From NCBI RefSeq assembly GCF_020966775.1, contig NZ_JAJKFV010000029.1, positions 1,481,001-1,545,000 on the forward strand: DNA of 64,000 bases, written 5' to 3'. Below the pieces are notes generated by a model that had not been told where the DNA came from, did no database searches, and saw nothing but the letters and a program-made list of their open reading frames with translations. Below are positions 28,485 to 36,175 of the stretch, in pieces. A program made the position numbers and the translations under genes. Positions within the stretch are counted from its first letter, which is position 1, and every line of letters begins with the position of its first letter. The stretch is from Rhodopirellula halodulae. Lineage in GTDB: Bacteria; Planctomycetota; Planctomycetia; Pirellulales; Pirellulaceae.

Positions 28485-29936
28485 ATGATGCAATTCAATT
28501 TTTCAAGACGAGAAGCACTGAAGCGTTGCGGTCTGGGCATGGGCTCGCTGGCGCTGGCTGACACGATGTGGCGATCGGGAAACGCGATGGGCAGTGAAGC
28601 CATCATCACGCCCGGTGATGCCGCCCAGCTTGCCGGATTCAATGGGGAAGTGGTGCCTCATTTTCCTGCGAAGGCCAAGCGAGTGATCCATCTGTTCATG
28701 AACGGTGGTCCCAGCCAGGTCGACTCATTTGATCGGAAGCCGGCCTTGGAGGAGTTTGACGGCAAGACGGCTCCGATGGGCAATCTGAAAACGGAACGTC
28801 CCACCGGCAACGTGATGCGTTCGCCGTACAAATGGGACCGATACGGCGACTGCGGTTTGGAGGTGAGCGAGCTGTTCGCCAACACGGCCAAGCACGCGGA
28901 TGATCTGTGCGTGATCAACAGTATGTACGCCGATGTCCCCAATCATGAGCCGTCGCTGTTGTTGATGAATTGCGGTGAGGCTCGATTGATTCGACCGGCG
29001 ATGGGTTCCTGGTTGACCTACGGATTGGGAACTGACAATGAGAATTTGCCATCGTTCATCGCGATGTGCCCAGGTGGTTATCCGATCAAAGAATCGCAGA
29101 ACTGGCAAAACGGTTTTCTACCGGGCAAGTATCAAGGCACTTACATCGACAGCAGCTTTGCAACCGTCGAGCGATTGATCGAAAACATTCGCCCGCGGTC
29201 CGTGCATCCGGCGAACCAGCGTGAACAGTTGGACTTGTTGGCACGCATGAACCAAGCCCACGCGGAAGCTCGAGGGAACGATCCTCAATTGGAATCTCGG
29301 ATCGAATCGTTTGAGCTTGCCTATCGAATGCAGAGCGAGGCGTCCGAGGCGTTTGATGTTTCGAGAGAAACGCAAGAGACACTCCAGATGTACGGCGATG
29401 GCAATTTCGCTCGCCAAGCATTGATCGCTCGTCGTTTGGTTGAGCGCGGTGTGCGGTTTGTGCAGCTCTACACCGGTGCGGGGCAACCTTGGGACAGCCA
29501 CGACGATCTGGACAAAGCCCACCGCCGTGTGGCGAAGGGCGTTGATCAAGCCATCGGCGCGTTGCTTGCCGATTTAAAACGCACCGGTTTGTTGGACGAA
29601 ACCCTTGTGGTTTGGGGCGGAGAATTCGGTCGCACGCCGGTTGTGGAAATGCCCAAAGAGGGCGCCAACCAAGGCAAGATGAATGGTCGCGACCACAACC
29701 ACTACGGTTTCACCATGTGGATGGCGGGTGGCGGCGTCAACGCAGGAACGCGTGTGGGGGCGACAGACGAACTGGGATTCAAAGCAGTCGAAAACCGTGT
29801 GCACGTTCATGACCTGCACGCGACCATCCTGCGATTGATGGGGTATGACCACAAACGTTTGACCTATCGATACGCCGGCCGCGATTTCCGTTTGACGGAT
29901 GTCCACGGCCGAGTTGTCGACGAGATCATCGCGTAG
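28485..29936 (+). CDS. DUF1501 family Tat-exported protein
   Basis: The 483-residue protein begins with a twin-arginine signal (FSRREALKRCGLGMGSLALA) and then has DUF1501 features: VIHLFMNGGPSQVDSFDRKP, LFANTAKHADDLCVINSMYA, SWLTYGLGTDNENLPSFIA, LIARRLVERGVRFVQLYTGA, then WDSHDDLDKAH, and near the end LVVWGGEFGRTPVVE followed by RDHNHYGFTMWMAGGGV. It has an alkaline-phosphatase/sulfatase-like fold. Its ATG follows the stop of the DUF1553 gene with no gap. At its own 3' end it overlaps the convergent mnmA gene by 11 bases, so the two transcripts must run into each other. Confidence 0.93.
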   Translation: MMQFNFSRREALKRCGLGMGSLALADTMWRSGNAMGSEAIITPGDAAQLAGFNGEVVPHFPAKAKRVIHLFMNGGPSQVDSFDRKPALEEFDGKTAPMGNLKTERPTGNVMRSPYKWDRYGDCGLEVSELFANTAKHADDLCVINSMYADVPNHEPSLLLMNCGEARLIRPAMGSWLTYGLGTDNENLPSFIAMCPGGYPIKESQNWQNGFLPGKYQGTYIDSSFATVERLIENIRPRSVHPANQREQLDLLARMNQAHAEARGNDPQLESRIESFELAYRMQSEASEAFDVSRETQETLQMYGDGNFARQALIARRLVERGVRFVQLYTGAGQPWDSHDDLDKAHRRVAKGVDQAIGALLADLKRTGLLDETLVVWGGEFGRTPVVEMPKEGANQGKMNGRDHNHYGFTMWMAGGGVNAGTRVGATDELGFKAVENRVHVHDLHATILRLMGYDHKRLTYRYAGRDFRLTDVHGRVVDEIIA

Positions 29937-31116
29937 TTTCGGCTTCCAAGGCTTGCGTGATCCATCCACCGCCGAGGACACGCTCGCCGTCGTATACCAC
30001 CGCGGCTTGCCCCGGTGCCACGGCGGACTGTGGTTCGTCAAACAGAACCTTCATTCGCGTCGGTGATTCCTCGTTGATCTGGATCTGCCCCAGATGCGGT
30101 TGCCCGTTGTAACGTATTTGAACGCCCACTTTTCGCGACGGCGGAATGTCTCGGGGATCGATCAACCAATTGCACTGATCGGCGATCAGTCCGGGCCGTA
30201 GGAGTTCCTCGGCCGAACCGATCACGACACGTTTGGTATCGGGCTCGATCCGAATCACGAAGTGTGGTTCGCCAAGTGCTACTCCGAGCTTCTTACGTTG
30301 TCCAATCGTAAAGGCCTCGAAGCCTTTGTGTTCACCAACGACTTTTCCCGCGGTGGTCACGATTTGGCCGGCGGTGGCGCCCACCATTTCGGGACGTCGG
30401 GCTTTGACGAAGTCGCTGTGATGCCCTTGCGTGACGAAGCAAATTTCCTGGCTGTCTTTTTTGTCTGAGACACCGAGGCCGAGCGAAGTCGCCAAATCGC
30501 GAATTTCTGGTTTGGTGTAGTCGCCCACGGGGAGCATCATTCGTGACAAGCGTTCACGGCCAATGCCGAACAACGCGTAGGACTGGTCCTTGTGACCATC
30601 CAATCCGCGATGCAGTTCATTGATTTGGGTGTCGTGGTTCCTGACCATGCGCGCGTAGTGGCCCGTGGCCACAAATTCAGCGTCGACTCCGTCGGCGTAG
30701 TCAAACAACCGTCCAAATTTGATCCAGTGATTGCATTTGACGCATGGGTTGGGCGTGCGGGCGGACAAGTAATCGTCCACGAAGTAGTCGACGATCCGAC
30801 GAAAGTCTTCTTGCAGGTCCAGCGAGTAGAACGGGATACCCATCGACATGGCGACGCGTCGGGCATCCGCCGCATCGGTGGCGCTGCAGCAGCCTTGTTT
30901 GTGATCGGCCCGTTTGCCGTCCGGGGATCCGGCGAGGACCGGCAAGTTCAGCGGGTTCGCATTTCGCGGTTCGTCCGAGTCAATTCGGCATGCGGCCGCG
31001 GAGGCTTCGCCGTGTCGCATGAACACGCCGATCACTTCATGACCAGCTTGTAGCAGCAGGTGGGCCGCCACGCTGGAATCGACGCCGCCACTCATCGCGA
31101 GAACCACGCGAGACAT
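29926..31116 (-). CDS. mnmA: tRNA 2-thiouridylase
   Basis: This enzyme thiolates U34 of tRNAs for Lys, Glu and Gln. The 396-residue product has the PP-loop SGGVDSS, GHEVIGVFMRHGE, GCCSATDAADARRVA, TPNPCVKCNHWIKFGRL (first catalytic Cys), EFVATGHYARM, DQSYALFGI, and DSQEICFVTQGHHSDFV (second catalytic Cys, which carries the persulfide). An insert of about 30 residues lies between FMRHGE and GCCSATD. The ATG at 31116 (MSRVVLAM) starts directly with the PP-loop strand. It is divergent from prfB across about 97 bases. Its last 11 bases overlap the end of the DUF1501 gene. Confidence 0.95.
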   Translation of the reverse strand: MSRVVLAMSGGVDSSVAAHLLLQAGHEVIGVFMRHGEASAAACRIDSDEPRNANPLNLPVLAGSPDGKRADHKQGCCSATDAADARRVAMSMGIPFYSLDLQEDFRRIVDYFVDDYLSARTPNPCVKCNHWIKFGRLFDYADGVDAEFVATGHYARMVRNHDTQINELHRGLDGHKDQSYALFGIGRERLSRMMLPVGDYTKPEIRDLATSLGLGVSDKKDSQEICFVTQGHHSDFVKARRPEMVGATAGQIVTTAGKVVGEHKGFEAFTIGQRKKLGVALGEPHFVIRIEPDTKRVVIGSAEELLRPGLIADQCNWLIDPRDIPPSRKVGVQIRYNGQPHLGQIQINEESPTRMKVLFDEPQSAVAPGQAAVVYDGERVLGGGWITQALEAETTR

Positions 31117-31213
31117 GTAGAATCCAATTTCTTCTGAAACAATGAAGGGTCGCCCGCACACGCCGTGCAAGGTCGAGCCGATTCACCATCATATCCGAGA
31201 GGACAAATTCGTC

Positions 31214-32342
31214 ATGGACGCTGAATTGACACAACGTAGCCAAGCGATCCGCAGCCGCCTGGTCCAACTGCAGGACTCTCTTTGACCACGCTGGCAAGAA
31301 CGATGAAATCAAGGCGATTGAGGCTCAAATGGCCGCGCCGGATTTCTGGAACGACAGCGAAGCAGCTCAGAAAGTGGTGATGACTCTCAAGGGTTTGAAG
31401 GGGATTGTGACCCCTTTGAACGAGCTTGAAGCCTCGGCGGGAGATTTGGAAGCCCTCTTTGAGATGGCGGAAGAAGACGAGTCCATCGTCGAAGAGGTTC
31501 GGGCCGAGATCGATCGACTGGAAGAGGTGTTGGATGAGTTGGAGTTGAAGGCGCTGCTGAACGGGCCCAACGACGGGGCCGGAGCCATTGTGACCATCAA
31601 CGCTCGCGACGGCGGGACGGATGCCAACGATTGGGCGGACATGCTGCTGCGGATGTACTCCGCATGGGCGGTGGGGCACGAATACAAAATCGAATTGCTC
31701 GACCGTCAGGAGAATGAAGAGGCCGGGATCAACCATGCCTCGATTGCCGTTCGCGGGCCCATGGCGTATGGATATCTTAAAGGCGAGGAAGGCATGCACC
31801 GCTTGGTTCGGATCAGCCCGTTCAACAGCGAAAGCAAGCGTCAAACCAGTTTCGCGGCGGTCAGTGTCTCACCCGAGATCGATGATTCGATTGAGGTGAA
31901 CATCGAGAAGAAAGACGTTCGCGAAGACACCTATCGCGCCAGTGGAGCCGGCGGACAGCACGTCAACAAAACGGACAGTGCGATTCGCTTGACGCACATT
32001 CCAACCAACACCGTGGTGCAGTGCCAAAACCAACGCAGTCAGCACCAGAACCGGGACACGGCATGGAAGATGTTGCGTGCCAAGTTGGCTCGCGTCGAAG
32101 AGGAACGTCGGGAGGCGGAAGAGGCGAAGAAGTACGAAACCCAGGCGAGAACTGGTTTCGGAAGCCAAATTCGCAATTACTTCCTGCACCCTGACCAACG
32201 AGTCAAAGACGCTCGGACGGGGCACTACGTTGGAAACTTCAACAGCGTGCTGGATGGTAGCGAGCTGCAAGGTTTCTTCGATGCGTTTCTGCGTCTGAAG
32301 GCCGGCAAGACCGAAGCTGTCACTGCGACAGATGACGACTGA
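31214..32342 (+). CDS. prfB: peptide chain release factor 2 (programmed +1 frameshift)
   Basis: Release factor 2 reads UGA and UAA stop codons. The coding sequence is 31214-31282 joined to 31284-32342, giving 375 residues. The first 23 codons run from the ATG to CTT, then TGA; slipping by one base reads GAC and continues as DHAGKNDEIKAIEAQMAAPD. The body contains RISPFNSESKRQTSF, with the SPF anticodon-like tripeptide, and GAGGQHVNKTDSAIRLTH with the catalytic GGQ (about residues 246-248). The length and motifs are normal for RF2. A strong hairpin terminator follows the gene. Confidence 0.96.
31271..31286 (+). promoter_or_regulatory. prfB +1 frameshift site
   Basis: CAGGACTCTCTTTGAC: an AGGA (31272-31275) that could pair with 16S rRNA, four bases, then the slippery CTT, the in-frame TGA (31283-31285) and C. 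This is the standard autoregulatory arrangement: when RF2 is scarce, ribosomes pause at UGA and shift. The spacing is one base longer than the Escherichia coli site, as far as I can judge. Confidence 0.92.
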
Positions 32343-32395
32343 TTTCATGTCGCGTTGATATCGAAGTCACGAAACGCGACAGCCGAGTGACAACA

Positions 32396-32436
32396 AAAAA
32401 TCCCTGCGATCGCCACCGGCCATCGCAGGGATTTTT
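32396..32436. terminator. bidirectional intrinsic terminator between prfB and the Gly/Met-repeat gene
   Basis: A perfect 15-base inverted repeat: 32396-32410 pairs with 32422-32436, with an 11-base loop that can form three more pairs. The stem carries five A on the left and five T on the right, so it reads as stem plus U-tract on both strands. It serves prfB from the left and the convergent gene from the right. Confidence 0.93.
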
Positions 32437-32460
32437 GTTTTTCAGGCGGAGCGAATTCGC

Positions 32461-33378
32461 TCAGCTGCCGTAGCTGTTGTCCAAGGTCAAACCGCCTTTG
32501 GTTTTCTCGTTGGTTTCCAGTTGGTCCTGGTAAGCCGCGGCGACTCGTTTGACTTCGCCGACCACGTTGGCGGCAGCTCGAATTTCGAATGCCGTGAAGT
32601 ACGGGATGTTGCCGGTGTACTTGCTTTCTTTGCGATTTTTCGCGGCCAGCTCTTCCCATGACATGTCGTCGGTCAGGTGCCACGTCGCGGCTTGAGCGGT
32701 GTTCTGTGCCACCGCGCCGTTACCCAGTGCTTCGCAGAGGGCTGCCACAGCAGGGTCCTTGGAGACTTTCTCGAGCGGGACGATTGCGTATTGCATTTTG
32801 GCATTGGGTTCTGGTTTGCCGTGCTCCAGGCAAACGGTGTTCAGGGCCATTTTGGATGTGCGACCAGGAGCGACACGCATGAATCCTCCCATGCCTCCGC
32901 CCATGCCACCCATGCCGCCGCCCATTCCTCCCATGCCACCCATGCCGCCGCCCATTCCTCCGCCGCCGCCCATGGCTTGGCCACCGCCACCCATTCCGCC
33001 GCCCATACCTCCCATGCCGCCACCCATACCTCCCATACCGCCGCCCATTCCTCCCATGCCACCCATCATTCCTTGGGCGAGAACGGGAACTCCGGCGAAG
33101 GCAGCGGGAACGCGAATGTGCAACGGTTTGTCAGTCAAGTTTTTGACCAGCAAGTTGGCTTTCGCAGAAGATTGAGGGATGAATTTGGCTTCGACCGCGC
33201 CAGCTTCCATCGCATCGAAAAGACCATCGACCAAGACCTCTTCCCCGCCCGCGTGGGCTTGGTTGGAGGCCAGCGTGCCAGTCGACGCGATTGCGGCGGC
33301 GGCCAAGCAGGCGAGGGTCGTTTTCCCGAAGGAGTTGAGCAAAGAGCGGCGTGAGGTGTGGCGATTCACGGTCGACAT
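32461..33378 (-). CDS. exported protein with Gly/Met-rich repeat insert
   Basis: The 305-residue product begins with a signal peptide (TTLACLAAAAIASTGTLA, then NQAHAGG). It has a small domain (LLVKNLTDKPLHIRVPAAFA), a low-complexity run of about 65 residues made almost only of Gly and Met (about residues 103-166), and then a conserved-looking domain (LNTVCLEHGKPEPN, QAATWHLTDDMSWEELAAKN). The Gly/Met run appears to be inserted in a loop. I recall similar sequence around the VCLEHGKP segment in other planctomycete exported proteins, but know no function. The ATG at 33378 is chosen since it starts the signal peptide. Confidence 0.8.
   Translation of the reverse strand: MSTVNRHTSRRSLLNSFGKTTLACLAAAAIASTGTLASNQAHAGGEEVLVDGLFDAMEAGAVEAKFIPQSSAKANLLVKNLTDKPLHIRVPAAFAGVPVLAQGMMGGMGGMGGGMGGMGGGMGGMGGGMGGGGQAMGGGGGMGGGMGGMGGMGGGMGGMGGGMGGFMRVAPGRTSKMALNTVCLEHGKPEPNAKMQYAIVPLEKVSKDPAVAALCEALGNGAVAQNTAQAATWHLTDDMSWEELAAKNRKESKYTGNIPYFTAFEIRAAANVVGEVKRVAAAYQDQLETNEKTKGGLTLDNSYGS
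32880..33071 (-). repeat. Gly/Met-coding tandem triplet-based repeat
   Basis: Read on the minus strand, this stretch repeats short units that alternate GGN and ATG codons (GGMGG, GGGMGG, GGMGGMGG). The 9-, 18- and 27-base periods are imperfect, and units differ mainly at the third base of glycine codons. It is inside a coding sequence and keeps the frame, so copy-number changes of whole codons would be tolerated. Confidence 0.9.
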
Positions 33379-33806
33379 CCTGAGAATCAGTGTGCTGGGA
33401 GAAGGAAAGAACGAGGCTTCGTTACGAGATGGCGATTGGGAGGCGTAAGCCACCACGTGCGGCAGGCTCGTTCCCGACGTGCCCCGATTCAACCTGGAAA
33501 TGAGGCTGGACCGGTGGCGAGCGGGGTGCGACAAGGCGGTCTCAGTATACTCGCCACGGGCCCAGGTACAAAATTTTTGGCTCGCGCCATCGCGATTTGC
33601 TTGCGAACTGTCGATGCGGGCTCGCCGCAGGCCTAAGTGGAGGAGCGGCCGGACGGAACGCCCTCGCCAGCGATCGGAAAATCCGGTGCGACCCGTCTAA
33701 TCAATACAAAAAATCGATGCGAACTCGACAGCATCGATTTCTTCGGTGGGGCCGTTGGCGAAAGTGGCAAAACAAATCGCCCGACTATGTCCCGCCGAAT
33801 GACTGA
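33379..33806. other. 428-base intergenic region
   Basis: This holds the leftward promoter region of the Gly/Met-repeat gene and, at its right end, the terminator of the XylR-type regulator. The right half has no convincing open frame. I could not pick a clear promoter by eye. Confidence 0.5.
33708..33740 (-). terminator. intrinsic terminator of the XylR-type regulator gene
   Basis: A perfect 10-base inverted repeat (AAATCGATGC at 33711-33720, GCATCGATTT at 33731-33740) with a 10-base loop. Read leftward, the stem runs into a tract of six T, which fits a terminator about 70 bases after the regulator's stop codon. Confidence 0.85.
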
Positions 33807-34976
33807 TCAACCGTCTTGGCCTCGGACGCTTTGACGGTATTGGCCGGGGGTCATCCCGAGGTCTCGCTTGAAGACGTAGTGCATGTACTCCGGATGATCA
33901 AAACCGGCTCGGTAAGCGATCTGCTCGGCCGCCATTTCCGTGGTGACCAGCAATTCGCGAACTCGTTTGAGCTGCACGTTGCGAATTTCCTGCTGCGGTG
34001 TGCGTCCTAGATAGCGACGCAGTTGGCGTTCCAACGTGCTGCGACTGACAGCGACGTTTTGCAGGACTTCGTCGACCGTCAGGCCTTCGCACGCGTGTTG
34101 GCGGATGTAGGCGAGTGCCGCAGCAACTTCCGGGTGATCGATCGCGACAACATCGGACGACAAACGAGTGGCCACGCCGGTCGGCGCGACGACTTGCTGT
34201 GTTTCGTTGTGCGATTCCCCTTTCATCCACCGAGACAAGCGTTCGGCCGCCAGAAAACCAACGGCTTCCGCGTTCGGAATGACGCTGGAAAGTGGGGGCT
34301 GACAGAATTGGCAGAGCAATTCGTCATTGTCGACGCCAATCACCGCGACTTCTTCGGGGACGGTCAGTTCCAGTGTCGAGCAGACACCCAGGACATGTTG
34401 CCCACGCAGATCGTTGCTGGTGAAGATGCCGCAGGGCTTGGGAAGCGATTGCAGCCAATCCGAGATGGCTTGCTGGTCTTCTTCCCAAGGACGAGCCAGA
34501 TTCATCCAAGGCGAATTGAACGAGTCGCAGTGGCAGCCTTCTTGCTGAACCATGCGAGCAAAGGCTTCTTCGCGTCGTTGGGACCAAGCTTCGTGTTCAA
34601 AACCGCAAAAACCAAAATGTTGGAAGCCACGTTCCATCAAATGCCGAGCGGCCATCTCGCCGATTTGAGCGTCGTCGCTACGGACATGAGCGATGTCGAC
34701 TTCGCTGCGGTCGTTCAGTTCGACGACGGGGATATTGCGTCGTTTGGCGGCTTCGATCATCTCGTCGGTCGATCCGCGGGAGATGATGCCGTCGCCCTGC
34801 CATTCGTTCAGCCAAGACGGCGGAGCGGTTTGCAGGTCGCGCTGTTCCAAAAAGACGGACCAATCTTCTTGCGTTCGCATGAAACGCATGATTCCGGATA
34901 GCACTTCACGTCCGTAGACGGTCGCGGTTTCGACCATCAAGGCAACGTGGGGTTTGGAGCGAGTAGGTTTGTTCAA
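33807..34976 (-). CDS. XylR-type regulator: periplasmic-binding-like sensor plus AraC DNA-binding domain
   Basis: The 389-residue protein has an N-terminal ligand-sensing domain of LacI/GalR shape (PHVALMVETATVYGREVLSG, then IPVVELNDRSEVDIAHVRSD, RGFQHFGFCGFEH, GIFTSNDLRGQHVLGVC, VAVIGVDNDELLCQ). It is joined to an AraC-type double helix-turn-helix at the C-terminus (about residues 285-385: VDEVLQNVAVSRSTLERQLR, then MAAEQIAYRAGFDHPEYMHY). This matches the xylose-operon activator XylR. The TTG at 34976 is needed to keep the full first strand. The symporter/epimerase pair 1.2 kb away is a plausible target. The sugar it senses cannot be read from sequence. Confidence 0.9.
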   Translation of the reverse strand: MNKPTRSKPHVALMVETATVYGREVLSGIMRFMRTQEDWSVFLEQRDLQTAPPSWLNEWQGDGIISRGSTDEMIEAAKRRNIPVVELNDRSEVDIAHVRSDDAQIGEMAARHLMERGFQHFGFCGFEHEAWSQRREEAFARMVQQEGCHCDSFNSPWMNLARPWEEDQQAISDWLQSLPKPCGIFTSNDLRGQHVLGVCSTLELTVPEEVAVIGVDNDELLCQFCQPPLSSVIPNAEAVGFLAAERLSRWMKGESHNETQQVVAPTGVATRLSSDVVAIDHPEVAAALAYIRQHACEGLTVDEVLQNVAVSRSTLERQLRRYLGRTPQQEIRNVQLKRVRELLVTTEMAAEQIAYRAGFDHPEYMHYVFKRDLGMTPGQYRQSVRGQDG

Positions 34977-35063
34977 CGCTCGTCCTTCGACAGAAAAGTC
35001 AGCAATAGAAGAGAAGAGAGACGACCGCTGGTCGTCGAGAAAAGTCTGAGAAGTGTGATTGGG

Positions 35064-35810
35064 TTATACGGCATCTGCAAATGCGGAAGCCTCGCCCGTG
35101 TCGGACGAGGAGTCCGATGAATCTGATTTCCGTTTCTTACGTCCGCTGATTGGCACCGCTAACGGCCCACCAAAAGCGTCATACACGACTAAGAAATTCA
35201 GTAGTCCCGCGATCATGGTGTACCAGGTTCCCATTTCGTAACCCGATCCGCGGCGGGCGTACCAAGCTGCCACTTCGTCCGCTTCGGATTCCAAAACGGG
35301 GCGATGGGGCGGTGCCATGAACCCGTTCCACAAGGGTTCATAGTCGCTTCGAGTCCGGCCACGCTCATCCGTGGCCAAACGCATGCGATTGCCTTGCACC
35401 AAAGCGGGCAATGCTGCGGATCCAACACCAGCCTGCAGGACGTAGTGCCAGCGTTTGTCGCCGGGGTACCACGACGCATACACGACGTGGAATCCGCCCA
35501 GAGCGAATCCGAGCATCCAAATGGACAGAACACTGATGACAAACAGCGTGCCTTTGGTATGGCGTCCTTGATAGAAATGCCCCGCGCCCGGAACGAGCCA
35601 CGCCAGCAGAGCAGCCAGGTATCGATTCCGGAGATCGACCGTGATCCCGTCCACCTCAATCTGAGTGTCCCCGTTGAAAACCTTCGGGTTCACTTGGATT
35701 TGTTCGCGATTTCCCTTGCTTGGCTTTTCGTCGGTTGATTTGCCCTCGGATTTGTTGGCCACTGCTGTCTCGGATGCGGGGATGGATGAACTGTCGGGCC
35801 AAGCACTCAT
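35064..35810 (-). CDS. TM2-like membrane protein (resembles planctomycete DUF6677)
   Basis: The 248-residue protein has a charged, disordered N-terminus of about 50 residues, then NRYLAALLAWLVPGAGHFYQ and GRHTKGTLFVISVLSIWMLG, a Gly/Pro-containing pair of membrane helices like the TM2 family. Two or three further hydrophobic segments follow, the last being TWYTMIAGLLNFLVVYDAFG, and then a charged Ser/Asp/Lys tail. I remember similar planctomycete proteins as DUF6677, without being able to check. It is 87 bases upstream of the XylR-type gene on the same strand and may be co-transcribed with it. Confidence 0.72.
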   Translation of the reverse strand: MSAWPDSSSIPASETAVANKSEGKSTDEKPSKGNREQIQVNPKVFNGDTQIEVDGITVDLRNRYLAALLAWLVPGAGHFYQGRHTKGTLFVISVLSIWMLGFALGGFHVVYASWYPGDKRWHYVLQAGVGSAALPALVQGNRMRLATDERGRTRSDYEPLWNGFMAPPHRPVLESEADEVAAWYARRGSGYEMGTWYTMIAGLLNFLVVYDAFGGPLAVPISGRKKRKSDSSDSSSDTGEASAFADAV

Positions 35811-36175
35811 TGCGATAGGGCCGCCGGTAGTTTCTACCTGCTACCAAACGGAGGGGAGAGGCCCGTTGGGGCCATTTTGCGAAATTCGTGGAGTTGGCGA
35901 TAGGCATTTGCCAGCGAGGCGCATGGGCAATCGATGGAAATGCCCCGCTTTGTTCGAGTGAATCCTCTAGGCAAAATATCTTAGTTTGTCTTCTGTTGCC
36001 GGCAGTTTTTGATCTTCGGGAACTCAGCGGGTAATGTTCGAGGGAGCGATCGGTGCCATCAAGGTGCGTTGAACGGAAGAAAATTCTGCTTGCAGGCTGT
36101 GATTGCTCTATTGACGCTGTATGGTATGTCACTTGGCAGAAAACCCTTGCATGATGCAGCCCCCCGAGGACGTCC
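35811..36175. other. 365-base divergent intergenic region
   Basis: This separates the TM2-like gene (leftward) from the symporter gene (rightward) and is the natural place for a sugar-responsive operator of the symporter operon. A GAGG about 9 bases before the symporter ATG can serve as ribosome-binding site. I saw no clear inverted repeat that could be named as an operator. Confidence 0.45.

Noticed and set aside
31283-31285. The in-frame TGA of prfB considered as a disabling mutation
   Set aside because: The surrounding AGGA and CTT-TGA-C are the known regulatory frameshift arrangement of this gene.
32880-33071. The short repeats considered as a CRISPR-like array
   Set aside because: The units are codon-based, have no unique spacers and lie in frame inside an exported protein.
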